This document shows, piece after piece, positions 45,851-55,310 of a stretch of DNA of 64,000 bases (positions within the stretch are counted from its first letter, which is position 1; each line of letters opens with the position of its first letter). This DNA is from a bacterium ADurb.Bin243. Its GTDB lineage: Bacteria; Muiribacteriota; UBA9980. Location of the stretch: the NCBI GenBank assembly GCA_002069765.1, contig MWBZ01000009.1, forward strand, positions 1-64,000, given 5' to 3'. The translations under genes were made by a program, and so were the position numbers. Under the pieces are notes generated by a model. It was not told where the DNA came from and ran no database searches. It worked only from the letters and a program-made list of their open reading frames with translations.

Positions 45851-46651
45851 ATGAACGAAAAAGCCGCGCAAGGCCTTTATGCGCCGCGCGATTATTTCCT
45901 GCGCCCGCGGTTCGCTCTCGCCAACATAGAACTCGACGACCTTTCTTTCGAAGAAATAATCGAATATTCAAATATTGTAATAAATGAAAAAAAGGCCAAC
46001 CTTTTCATAGTTACGCTGGATATACTGGGGGCGTATAACAGCATTTTCGACGAGCGTTACAGCTCGATCGTTTCAGGCGCGGAAATTATCACATGCGACG
46101 GCGCGGGGCTTAAAATGCTTTCTAAAATCAAGGGCGGGCGAGCCGTTAAAAATAAGGTGAGCGGGGTCGATCTGAGCGCGCGGCTTTTAACGGAAGCGGC
46201 GGCGCGCGGATATAAGGCGGCTTTCATAGGGGCGCGCCCCGAAGTTATATCAAAACTCGAAACGGCGGTTTTATCCGGTTATAAGGGGATCGGCGAAACT
46301 TTTTTTCATCACGGCTATTTTACTCCGGCGCAGCGCGTTTCCATAATAGAAAAGCTTTCCCGCTTCAAACCGGATATAGCTCTTATCGCTCTGGGAAACC
46401 CGGCGCAGGAAAAATTCATCGAAGAGATCAAACCGTTCGTGAAAGGCTGCGTTATGATGGGCGTGGGCGGGACGTTCGACGTATTATCCGGCGCGTTGAA
46501 GCGCGCCCCGGTTTTTATGCAGAAGTTATACCTCGAATGGCTTTACAGGCTTATGCAGCAGCCGTCGAGAATATTTAGAATGTTGAATATACCTAAATAT
46601 ATCGTTTATGTTTTATTCAGTGAGGCGGTAAAATGGCTGGGGAAAAAATAG
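45851..46651 (+). CDS. WecG/TagA/CpsF-family glycosyltransferase
   Basis: A 266-residue glycosyltransferase. The family signature residues are seen in EIITCDGAGLKML, NKVSGVDLSARLL, YFTPAQRVSI and IALGNPAQEKFIEE, with MGVGGTFDVLSGALKRAP and WLYRLMQQPSRIFR near the C terminus. Relatives add N-acetylmannosaminuronate or ManNAc to lipid-linked sugars in enterobacterial common antigen or teichoic-acid linkage units, so a cell-envelope polysaccharide role is likely. It overlaps mfd by 19 nt. Confidence 0.92.
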   Translation: MNEKAAQGLYAPRDYFLRPRFALANIELDDLSFEEIIEYSNIVINEKKANLFIVTLDILGAYNSIFDERYSSIVSGAEIITCDGAGLKMLSKIKGGRAVKNKVSGVDLSARLLTEAAARGYKAAFIGARPEVISKLETAVLSGYKGIGETFFHHGYFTPAQRVSIIEKLSRFKPDIALIALGNPAQEKFIEEIKPFVKGCVMMGVGGTFDVLSGALKRAPVFMQKLYLEWLYRLMQQPSRIFRMLNIPKYIVYVLFSEAVKWLGKK

Positions 46652-49600
46652 GAAATAAATTGTTCGAAGGCCTTATCGGAAAAATAAAGCAGACTAAGGC
46701 AGGCAAAATAACTCTCACCGGCGCCGGAGAAAATATGGGCGCTTTTATAATCAACCGCCTGGCGGCGGAATTAAACGGCCCCGAATTTTGCAATTATCAA
46801 GTTATGCTGATAGTCACCCCGTGCCAGGACAGCGCCGAACGGGCATGCTATCAGCTCGAAACTCTCATTAAAACGCGCTTTTCCGCATCCGCACGGAACG
46901 GCTCGCAGGCCCCTGATTATAAGGTCTGCCTTTTTTCGTCTCTCGAATGGTCCGCGTACGAATTTCTTTCTCCGTCTCAAAACCTCATGTCGGACAGAAT
47001 ATCCACTCTCAAAAACATAATCGATTTCGGCGGGGCGACAGCCGGAAAAAATAACGGCCCGGCGCCGAAAAAATTATTCATAGTAGCCCCCGTTACGGGC
47101 CTTATGCAAAAATGCGGCCCTTATTCGGCCATAGAGAACGCCGGACTCAAAATTTCTAAAAACGATACGCTCGATATAGAAAAACTGGTTAATTCCCTGT
47201 CGGAAGCCGGTTATACCGCCGAAGACCCGGTTATAGACCTGGCGCAGTTCGCGGTGAGGGGCGGAATACTCGACATATTCGTGCCGGGGCAGCGCAACCC
47301 CGTCAGGCTTGATTTTTTCGGGGACACGGTGGATTCGATCAAGACCTTCAATATAGAAGACCAGCGGGCCATAGAGCAGATAAACGAAGTTTACGTGCTT
47401 CCCGCCAGCGAATATATTTTCGGCAAAAAAGAGATCGAATCCATGTACGCCAACATGAATAAGATATCGCAGGTTCCCAGGTCGCACGAGGCCGGTCAGA
47501 TCGCCGACGGCGTAAGGGTGGCCAATATAGAAAGATACGCGCCGTTCATGTACGATTATTCGATGCCGACCCTGGTGGACTATCTCAATAAATATATCCG
47601 CAAATACTGCGTATTTTATTATTCAAAAGAGGACGCGGTAAACGAAGGCGCTGAATTTTTAAAGAAAGTCGAAAAGCTTTACGAAGAAAATAAAGCCGAA
47701 GACATTTATTCGCTCGCGCCGGATCATTATTACAAACACCCCGATATTATAGTCAAAGACATCGAGCATAACAACTCGGCCGTTAAAATAGATATGAGCG
47801 CTTACGACGCTATAGACCTTAAAGAGCCGGGGCATTTGATATTCGATTTAAACGTTTCGGCGCTGCCGCGGTTCCAGGGCAAATTCAACCAGTTCATCGG
47901 CAAGGTGGGCGAACTCATAGAAAAAGCGAAGACCGTCGTGATGATACTTCCTACGGCCGGACAGATAGGCCGTATGGTAGAGGTTTTATCGTCGATGAAA
48001 CTCGCGGTAGTGGTAAACGAAGACTTCCTTTCGTCGCCGCCGGCGCGCAAAACAGTTTATGTCAACGAAGGCTACCTGCACGAAGGGTTTATTTATAACG
48101 ACGAAAATATCGCGTTTTTTTCCAGTTACGAAGCCTACGGCGACCACCAGCCTATCTACGACAAGCAGGTGGAGCTCGACGTCAAAGCCAAGGCTAAAAA
48201 CCGCTACCGCAAAATTTCTTCGCACCTCGAACTTTCCGACGGCGATTACGTGGTGCATGTAAATTACGGAATAGGCGTTTACAGGGGCATTACGCTCCTT
48301 TCGGCCGGAGGGCGCGAGGCGGACTACCTGCTGCTGGAATACGCCGATACCGATAAGCTCTACGTTCCCGTGGACGCGCTTTCCATGCTCCATAAATACA
48401 TAGCCCTCGACGGGGCCGAGCCTAAAATAGGGAAGCTCGACGAGTCTTCATGGAAACGCCAGAAAGCCACCGCCCGCAAGTCCATCGAAAAGCTGGCGGC
48501 CTATCTGGTCACGCTTTACGCGCGCCGCTCTATCGCTAAAGGCCATAAATTCAACCTCGACAACGATCTCATGCGCCAGTTCGAAGAGTCCTTCCCTTAT
48601 AAGGAAACGTCGGACCAGCAGAATTCCATCGTCGAGGTCAAATGCGACATGGAAAGCGAAAAGCCCATGGACCGCCTTATATGCGGCGACGTGGGCTTCG
48701 GTAAAACCGAAGTAGCCATCAGGGCCGCTTTTAAAGCGTGCATGGACGGAAAACAGGTGGCGTTTCTCGCGCCGACCACCATACTCGCCATGCAGCATTA
48801 TAACACGCTCACTTCGCGCTTCGCGTCGTATCCGGTTACGGTCGAGCTTCTGTCGCGCTTCAGAAGCAAATCCGAACAGAAGGAGACCGTAGAAAAGCTA
48901 AAAGACGGCAAGGTGGACGTGGTGGTGGGCACGCACCGCATAATACAGAAAGATATGGGATTTAAAGACCTCGGGCTTTTGATAGTTGATGAAGAGCAGC
49001 GTTTCGGCGTAAAACACAAGGAAAGGCTCAAAGAGCTTAAAAATCATGTGGACGTGCTTACGTTAACCGCCACGCCGATTCCGCGCACGCTTTACATGTC
49101 GCTCGTAGGTTCGCGCGATATTTCGACTATAAACACGCCCCCGGCCGAACGCCTTCCGGTAAAAACCTTCGTTTTAAGATATTCCGAAGACGTGGTCCGC
49201 GAGGCTATAACCAGGGAGCTAATGAGGCGCGGCCAGGTCTATTACGTGCATAACCGCATAGATACCATAAGCAGCGTCGTAAGCAAAATTTCGGCCCTGG
49301 TCCCCGGCGCCCGCGTGAGGTTCGCGCACGGCCAGATGGATGAAAAACAGCTCGAAAAGATCATGGTGGATTTCTACGACCGCGAGTTCGACGTGCTGGT
49401 TTCAACGACCATTATAGAAAACGGTCTCGATATATCTAACGTGAACACCATTATAATCGAGCGCGCGGATACCTTCGGGCTTTCTCAGCTCTATCAGTTG
49501 AGGGGCCGCGTCGGCCGGGCAAAAAATCAGGCATACGCGTATTTTTTCTTTCCGCACGAATCCATATTGAGCCACATCGCCAAAAAGCGCCTTCAGGCTA

Positions 49601-50262
49601 TGAAGGAATTTTCCGAACTCGGCTCAGGCTATAAAATCGCCATGCGCGACCTTGAAATAAGGGGCGCGGGAAACCTTCTCGGCCACGAACAGCACGGCCA
49701 TATCTGCACCATAGGGTTCGAGCTTTACTGCAGGCTCTTAGAAGAGGAAATCAAAAAGATAAAAGGCGAATCGATAGAGCAGAAGATCGAATCCGACTGT
49801 GAAATAGAGATCAATACCAACGCTTATATTCCGACCAATTATATCACTTCTACCTATCAAAAAATAGACGTGTATAAAAGAATGGTCGCGGCTGGCGGTT
49901 TTGAAGAACTCAGCGAGTTGAACGACGAGCTGATCGACCGGTTCGGAAAGTATCCCGAACAGGTGTACAATCTCTTCCAGATCGTTAAAATCAAGATCCT
50001 CGGCCGGGCGCTGAAAGCGGTTTCGGTCAAGGAGGAAAAAAAGCATATAATCATCAAGTTTCAAAATGCGGGGCAGATAGAGCCGGCCTCGGTCGAAACG
50101 CTTCGCAAAAAATTCGGCTCGAGCGTGAGTTTCGCCCACGAGGAAGAAATAACCATTCTATATCTTGTAAAAGCCGATATGAAAGGCGATAACCTTGTCC
50201 AGACCATAATATCGGCGCTCAAACTTTTAAGCGCTCCGGGGACCACCGATTCAAAAAAATAA
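46633..50262 (+). CDS. mfd: Transcription-repair coupling factor Mfd
   Basis: A 1,209-residue translocase. The UvrB-homology region is at about 1-330 (FAVRGGILDIFVPG), the RNA-polymerase-interacting CarD-like domain near 530-600 (GDYVVHVNYGIGVYRG), and the RecG-like motor has GDVGFGKTEVA near 685 and DEEQRFGVKHKERLK near 786. The TRG region is LGSGYKIAMRDLEIRGAGNL, and the C-terminal TRCF domain starts around 1020. It releases stalled RNA polymerase at lesions and recruits UvrA. The start is 19 nt inside the previous gene, with the weak ribosome site GAGGCGG. Confidence 0.97.
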   Translation: MAGEKIGNKLFEGLIGKIKQTKAGKITLTGAGENMGAFIINRLAAELNGPEFCNYQVMLIVTPCQDSAERACYQLETLIKTRFSASARNGSQAPDYKVCLFSSLEWSAYEFLSPSQNLMSDRISTLKNIIDFGGATAGKNNGPAPKKLFIVAPVTGLMQKCGPYSAIENAGLKISKNDTLDIEKLVNSLSEAGYTAEDPVIDLAQFAVRGGILDIFVPGQRNPVRLDFFGDTVDSIKTFNIEDQRAIEQINEVYVLPASEYIFGKKEIESMYANMNKISQVPRSHEAGQIADGVRVANIERYAPFMYDYSMPTLVDYLNKYIRKYCVFYYSKEDAVNEGAEFLKKVEKLYEENKAEDIYSLAPDHYYKHPDIIVKDIEHNNSAVKIDMSAYDAIDLKEPGHLIFDLNVSALPRFQGKFNQFIGKVGELIEKAKTVVMILPTAGQIGRMVEVLSSMKLAVVVNEDFLSSPPARKTVYVNEGYLHEGFIYNDENIAFFSSYEAYGDHQPIYDKQVELDVKAKAKNRYRKISSHLELSDGDYVVHVNYGIGVYRGITLLSAGGREADYLLLEYADTDKLYVPVDALSMLHKYIALDGAEPKIGKLDESSWKRQKATARKSIEKLAAYLVTLYARRSIAKGHKFNLDNDLMRQFEESFPYKETSDQQNSIVEVKCDMESEKPMDRLICGDVGFGKTEVAIRAAFKACMDGKQVAFLAPTTILAMQHYNTLTSRFASYPVTVELLSRFRSKSEQKETVEKLKDGKVDVVVGTHRIIQKDMGFKDLGLLIVDEEQRFGVKHKERLKELKNHVDVLTLTATPIPRTLYMSLVGSRDISTINTPPAERLPVKTFVLRYSEDVVREAITRELMRRGQVYYVHNRIDTISSVVSKISALVPGARVRFAHGQMDEKQLEKIMVDFYDREFDVLVSTTIIENGLDISNVNTIIIERADTFGLSQLYQLRGRVGRAKNQAYAYFFFPHESILSHIAKKRLQAMKEFSELGSGYKIAMRDLEIRGAGNLLGHEQHGHICTIGFELYCRLLEEEIKKIKGESIEQKIESDCEIEINTNAYIPTNYITSTYQKIDVYKRMVAAGGFEELSELNDELIDRFGKYPEQVYNLFQIVKIKILGRALKAVSVKEEKKHIIIKFQNAGQIEPASVETLRKKFGSSVSFAHEEEITILYLVKADMKGDNLVQTIISALKLLSAPGTTDSKK

Positions 50263-50286
50263 AGTCCGCCGAAGTCAAACTAAAGG

Positions 50287-50315
50287 TTGACAATTATAAT
50301 AAAAACAATTATAAT
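50287..50315 (+). promoter_or_regulatory. Consensus promoter of the solute-binding protein gene
   Basis: TTGACA (50287-50292), a 17-nt spacer and TATAAT (50310-50315), an exact consensus in an AT-rich context, about 57 nt before the start. Confidence 0.8.
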
Positions 50316-50371
50316 CATTCTATTATCATAAATATGGCTTTAAATTTTCGATATAATTGTGAGGTCAATCT

Positions 50372-51718
50372 ATGAGTAGAAAAACCGCGCTCATTTTGAT
50401 TATAATTGTAAGTATAACCGTTTGTTTTGAACTCTTTTCACCGCAGGCTTCGGCCGCCGCCGATGATAAAAAAAACTCGGCCGCCAGAGAAGAAATAGTC
50501 CTGAGCTTCATGAACACCATGAACGACGAGGAAAATGAAACTCTTTTCGAGCTCATAAAAGAATACGGAGCGAAAAATCCCGACGTTAAAATACAGATTG
50601 AAAACGTATCTTTTTACGACGCCAAAAATTATATCGAAGAAAAATTCAGGCAGAAAAGCCTGCCGGATATCATGAGAGTCGAAATAAGGCTCATACTCGC
50701 TTACGCAAGGCAGAAAATGTTTACGGCGCTCGATCCTTATATAGCCACGGCGGATTACGTCGATTATTTCCCTTATTTGTATAAGTTCAGCGTATTGAAC
50801 GCTAAAGAGCTTTACGGCATACCGCAGGTTACAGACTGCCTGGTGCTTTTTTATAACAAATCGCATTTTAAAGACGCTAAAATAGGCGACGCGCCAAAAA
50901 CCATGGATGAATTCTTATCGTGCGCTCGCAGGCTGACCGTTGACGAAGACGGAAATTCGGCCGATACGACGCTTTTTAACCAGTATAAAATATCCAGGTA
51001 CGGTTTTTCATATCATTTCGAATCTTATTATCTGCTTCCTTTCATATTCAGCTATGGCGGCAATCTCTGCGACGAATCAGGCGCGCCGCTTATTAAATCC
51101 GAAAAGACCAAATCAGCGCTTAAATTCATATACGATTTAAAAAGCAAATATAACGTCGTCCCTTCTAAAATAGATCCTAAATTCGGCCACGACTTCACTT
51201 TGATGGAATTCATGGACGGCAGGGTTTCAATGATAATCGACGGCCCTTGGAATATAAAAAAAATAATGAAGGGCCAGGCTTTTAAGGACCCTGAAAATCT
51301 TGGCGTAGCGGTCATACCGCGCAAGCTCGATTCGGCTTCGCCCGCGGGCGGCCAGTATCTGAGCATATCTTCGTCGTGCAAACACCCCGCGAAGGCTTAC
51401 GACTTCATAAACTTTATCAACTCTAAAGACGCGCAGGCCAGATTCGCCCGCGACAACTACATAATACCGACCAGAAAATCGGTCATGGATCATCTTCAGG
51501 CGGAGCCGGGAAAAAGCGCGGCTTCGATAAGAAAGGTTTTATTCGAACAGATGAAACTGGCCGCCCTTCATGCTTATAACATACCCGAACCCCGCTATCT
51601 CGACGAACTCAATAAAGCTCTCGAAAAACTTCTCAGCGGGCAGAAAGGCTTCGACGAAACGCTGGAGGAAATGGCCAAAAAATTCGAAGCTTTCGCTTCG
51701 GAACCGAAACGGCAATAA
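50372..51718 (+). CDS. Extracellular solute-binding protein, family 1
   Basis: A 448-residue exported protein of the maltose-type (MalE/UgpB) family. A signal peptide (LILIIIVSITVCFELFS) ends near ASA. The family features are VLSFMNTMNDEENETLFELI at the start, YFPYLYKFSVLNAKELYGIP, FYNKSHF, FIFSYGGNL, MDGRVSMIIDGPWNI and the C-terminal helix ending in PEPRYLDELNKALEKLL. The cysteine in the signal does not form a normal lipobox. No MalF/MalG-type permeases or ATPase are adjacent, so it is an orphan; it may use a transporter elsewhere or serve sensing. The start has GAGGTC. Confidence 0.9.
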   Translation: MSRKTALILIIIVSITVCFELFSPQASAAADDKKNSAAREEIVLSFMNTMNDEENETLFELIKEYGAKNPDVKIQIENVSFYDAKNYIEEKFRQKSLPDIMRVEIRLILAYARQKMFTALDPYIATADYVDYFPYLYKFSVLNAKELYGIPQVTDCLVLFYNKSHFKDAKIGDAPKTMDEFLSCARRLTVDEDGNSADTTLFNQYKISRYGFSYHFESYYLLPFIFSYGGNLCDESGAPLIKSEKTKSALKFIYDLKSKYNVVPSKIDPKFGHDFTLMEFMDGRVSMIIDGPWNIKKIMKGQAFKDPENLGVAVIPRKLDSASPAGGQYLSISSSCKHPAKAYDFINFINSKDAQARFARDNYIIPTRKSVMDHLQAEPGKSAASIRKVLFEQMKLAALHAYNIPEPRYLDELNKALEKLLSGQKGFDETLEEMAKKFEAFASEPKRQ

Positions 51719-51811
51719 ATCGTGCGGCGCGGCTTCGGCGGCGCAGGGAAATCATACCGTAAAACAATAAATATATATAAAGTTTTTATGGATCAGCTTT
51801 AAAGAAATATA

Positions 51812-54463
51812 ATGAAAGACGTGAGTGACATGGGTAGTGAAATTAACGACATAATACTTGACAAGCTGTTGGAAAACGAAGGTTCGGACAATAAGTGCGC
51901 GGAAATCAAAAACGAAATGATTTCCAATATATCCAAGCATCTGGCTAATACTCGCGATCCTTTCGCGAAGCGTTCGCTTAATTACGCGTACTGGAATTTA
52001 ATCACATATGTTTTGAAAAAAAAGGTGGCGGCCACTAAAGGCGCATCCCCTATGACTTTTTCAAACGACGAGCTCCTGGCCGTAAATTACGGATACGTTT
52101 CCGATATGGTCGCGAAATCGAGCGAAAAATTCTCTCTGGAAGGCATAGACGAAGTTTTCGATTCGTCCACCCGCATCAACGATATCGAGATAAAGTTTTA
52201 CAGCATTACGGACTGGCTCAACGAGCAGCTCAAAGAATTCATGGGCATATATGAAATCGAGAAGCTGCGCGCGGAATACGACGCCAAGACCAATAAAACG
52301 CAGGAATATAAAAAAAGCATCGAAGACAACGTGATGCTTAAAAAGCAGGTGCTGGCAAGCATAGGAAGGCAACTGAACAACCCGCAGCTTTTTTTGAGGA
52401 TTTATAACCTTTCCGAAAAGATCAACCAGAATACCAATAAATATTCCCTATTTAAATTCAAGGGCAATTCGGGAATGGCCCTTTCCAAAGAGGAACGCCT
52501 CGAATTAATAAATATCGAAAACGATATCAATACTTCGCGCAATGAAAGAAAAGAGCTTATTAAATCCTTCGCCGGCCTTAACAACGATCTATGCAAATAC
52601 GAGGACAACGTTATAGAAAACGAAATCGAATTGCTGGGGCTGGTTTCCGGCCTGGCAAAGGCTAAAGCCGATCTCGAAAGCTTCATAGTCACTAAAAATG
52701 AAACTCCGGCTTCTAAAAAAGAAGATTTTATCAACGACCGCGTAACCTATATAAAAAATATGTTCGAACTGGTTTCTAAAAGAAATAAGATCGAGCCTAC
52801 TCCATGCTTGAGCGAAAAAATATCGCCGCGCATTCCCGATATGATAATAGAGGCGCTTTGCGAATATTTAAAAGCCGATCCGCGCGTTTTTAAAACAAAA
52901 AAATTCAAGAGGTTCGGCTATCCGTCGGTCATTTTCGTTCCCGGCTGCGGAAACGCCATTTACAGCTACGATTATAACGCTTTTATAGTGCCGTTTTTCC
53001 CTCTCACCAATTTCAAGGAATCCGTAATTTCGGCCATGGTGCTTTATCGCTGGGATTGCGACGAAGACAAGGAATTCCGCGAAGCTTATAACAGCCTCAA
53101 GCCTTATAAAAAATTATCGTTCGTCGATTTACAGCGCGCTCTCATTAAGGATTTTACCATATACATCACCAAAGAGCTCAAAGGCTATAAACTTTTCGAC
53201 AAGGAAATAAGGGACTGGTTCAACTGGCAGGTGGCGCCTAAAAAAGACGAGGTCGTCGAATTCGAGGTCTTAAAACACGGCGAGGCGAAGCACGAAAAAA
53301 AATCTGGCCTCGGCTCTCAAAAACCGGAAGACAGGGTCGGCGAAATAATGGCGAAGGCCTCCGAGGCCGAAATGAAAAGGGACGAAGCCGCGAAGCTTAT
53401 GGAAGAAGCCGAAAAAGCCCTTAACGAATCCCACGAAGCCGCTATTCAGATAGCGTCCGAAGCGGCGCGCCTGTCGGAAGAGGCGGCCAATAAATCCGTG
53501 GAGGCGGCCCGCGCGGATATGTCGGTGAAGGCCGACTTTATGATAAAAGCGGCCGAAGCGTCAGGAAAAGCCATGGAGGCCACCGTTAAGGCGGCCGAAG
53601 CGGCCAAGGCTGAAAACGAGGCTAAAATAGCTTTTGAAAGCAAAAAGGCCGAGTTCGAAAAGCTCAAATCCGAAGCGGAAACCGTAAAGGGCCTGGCCAA
53701 AAACGAAATGGCCAGGGCCAGCGAAGCTAAGGCGGCCGAAGACGCCAAAATAGCCGAATCTAAAGTGAAGCTCGGCGAAATGCTTAAAACAGCCGCGGCG
53801 GAATCTAACAACGCTAAAGAACTCGCCGAAAAACTTAAAACCGAAGCCGAGAAAGTTAAAGGAGAGCTTCAGCAAAAATGCGCCGAAGCCATAAAGGCCG
53901 AGCAGGATTATAAAGCCGCGTCTGAAGTTTTAAGCGCGGTAAACGGATATCTCAAATTGAACGGGCCTGAACTTCTAAAGATTAAAAATTACGAAGAGCT
54001 TAAAGCAGAAGCTTTTTCAAAAATAGAATCTCAGGGCGGCGAGCAGGCGCTTCAGGAAACTGGCGACGGCGATTTTGACACTCGCGCTTTGTTCGAAGAG
54101 CAGTTAAAGGCGCTCAGGGAAGAAATCGAAGCCCTTAAAAAAGAAAATTCCGAACTTAAAAATTCGGGCGGTTCCCAGCCCATTCAGGCAAGCGCGTCTT
54201 CGCCGTCGGCCGTCGATTACTCGCAGATACCCGTAGAAGAGCGTTTCAACGTCGCGAGAAGCCTTATATACAGCAAGATAAAAGCCATCATAAAATCCGA
54301 GAACGTCGGAGAAAAGCTGGCGATTCTGCCTTCGCCTAAAAACGCCGAAGCGGTGAACATACATCTGCTCAATATAAATGTTACAAGCGGAGAACTCGAC
54401 CTTATATTAAATACGCTGCTGATACAATCGAAATTGCAAAAATTCAGCGAGCTTATTAAATAG
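51812..54463 (+). CDS. Paralogous triplet protein 1: VPGCGN/YRWDCD-domain protein with long Ala-rich coiled coil
   Basis: An 883-residue protein of no family I recognise. An N-terminal helical domain (about 1-150) carries YWNLITYVLKK (60-70) and SITDWLNEQLKEFMG (131-145). A coiled-coil region (about 150-300) follows. A conserved domain at about 300-480 has KRNKIEP (323-329), FVPGCGN (375-381), NAFIVPFFP (389-397), YRWDCD (412-417) and DWFNWQVAPKK (468-478). A very long Ala/Glu/Lys coiled coil (about 495-720) and a second coiled coil near 775 follow. A C-terminal domain (about 810-883) resembles those of its two paralogs. No signal or membrane segment, so probably cytoplasmic. The start has no good ribosome site. 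Confidence 0.75.
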   Translation: MKDVSDMGSEINDIILDKLLENEGSDNKCAEIKNEMISNISKHLANTRDPFAKRSLNYAYWNLITYVLKKKVAATKGASPMTFSNDELLAVNYGYVSDMVAKSSEKFSLEGIDEVFDSSTRINDIEIKFYSITDWLNEQLKEFMGIYEIEKLRAEYDAKTNKTQEYKKSIEDNVMLKKQVLASIGRQLNNPQLFLRIYNLSEKINQNTNKYSLFKFKGNSGMALSKEERLELINIENDINTSRNERKELIKSFAGLNNDLCKYEDNVIENEIELLGLVSGLAKAKADLESFIVTKNETPASKKEDFINDRVTYIKNMFELVSKRNKIEPTPCLSEKISPRIPDMIIEALCEYLKADPRVFKTKKFKRFGYPSVIFVPGCGNAIYSYDYNAFIVPFFPLTNFKESVISAMVLYRWDCDEDKEFREAYNSLKPYKKLSFVDLQRALIKDFTIYITKELKGYKLFDKEIRDWFNWQVAPKKDEVVEFEVLKHGEAKHEKKSGLGSQKPEDRVGEIMAKASEAEMKRDEAAKLMEEAEKALNESHEAAIQIASEAARLSEEAANKSVEAARADMSVKADFMIKAAEASGKAMEATVKAAEAAKAENEAKIAFESKKAEFEKLKSEAETVKGLAKNEMARASEAKAAEDAKIAESKVKLGEMLKTAAAESNNAKELAEKLKTEAEKVKGELQQKCAEAIKAEQDYKAASEVLSAVNGYLKLNGPELLKIKNYEELKAEAFSKIESQGGEQALQETGDGDFDTRALFEEQLKALREEIEALKKENSELKNSGGSQPIQASASSPSAVDYSQIPVEERFNVARSLIYSKIKAIIKSENVGEKLAILPSPKNAEAVNIHLLNINVTSGELDLILNTLLIQSKLQKFSELIK

Positions 54464-54509
54464 TTTTACGCTTTAGTTAATTTTATGCTCATTTAAAACG
54501 GAGGAATTT

Positions 54510-55310
54510 ATGGGATTTTTCTTCGATAATAAAGCGGGAATGCTGCCGCGGTTATTGGCCGCAGCATTTTTATCCTGCGTTCTGGCGCTATTCTGCGCTT
54601 CGCCCGTTCCGGCCGAAGCGCAGCAGGCCCGAAAGACGGGAGCCGTTAAAACCGCTCCTAAAAAAAATAAAGCCGCCTTCCGTTCTTCTGGAAATGCCGT
54701 TTCCACATACGAGGCGAAAAAATCGCCGGCTGCAGTCCGTTCAGGGCTTTCGGCGGTTTTAATAGACCCGGCTTTTGAAAAAGAAATTTTAAATATTAAT
54801 TTTTTTGAAGACGCTACGAACGAAGTGGAATATATGCAGATTTATTCCGCTCTGGCTGACGACATAGATAAATTCAAAAAAGAATTAAAAAACTCGGTGG
54901 ATTCGGCTAACGATCGATATGCCCGCTGCCTTGGCAAAGCTGCCTCCCGCCACAGGGCCGAGCTGGCCGAAATTAATCGAAATATAAGCAAAAGCGGCGA
55001 TCCGCAAAGGGCGCAGAGCTTAAAATCCATGCTCGCCGTTTTAAAGAAGGAGCACCTCGATTATTACGGCCTGGAGGCCGTCAGCGTTAAAGAAAAATTC
55101 GACGGGCTTTTTAAAGCTTTTTTAACTTCCTTCGATATCCAGAAAAAAGTTTTGACGTCAAAAACTCCATATGAAAGCGCCACTTCCGAAATATCCATAG
55201 CGCTCGATAAATTCGAAAAAGGCGTCAGGGTCAAAAACTCCGTAATACAAAAACGCGTCGGCGATAAATTCAATGAAATCATTAATGGAGCGGACTATGG
55301 CGACAAATAA
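54510..55310 (+). CDS. Secreted helical protein between paralogs 1 and 2
   Basis: A 266-residue protein with a signal peptide (MLPRLLAAAFLSCVLALFCA, cleavage near AEA). The mature part begins with a basic, disordered stretch and then has a long helical region (about 85-266) with heptad-like spacing, e.g. EVEYMQIYSALADDIDKFKK and ALDKFEKGVRVKNSVIQ. No catalytic motif is visible. The start has GGAGG. It overlaps the next paralog by 14 nt and lies 46 nt behind paralog 1. I do not recognise the family; its place suggests it works with the triplet. Confidence 0.65.
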   Translation: MGFFFDNKAGMLPRLLAAAFLSCVLALFCASPVPAEAQQARKTGAVKTAPKKNKAAFRSSGNAVSTYEAKKSPAAVRSGLSAVLIDPAFEKEILNINFFEDATNEVEYMQIYSALADDIDKFKKELKNSVDSANDRYARCLGKAASRHRAELAEINRNISKSGDPQRAQSLKSMLAVLKKEHLDYYGLEAVSVKEKFDGLFKAFLTSFDIQKKVLTSKTPYESATSEISIALDKFEKGVRVKNSVIQKRVGDKFNEIINGADYGDK

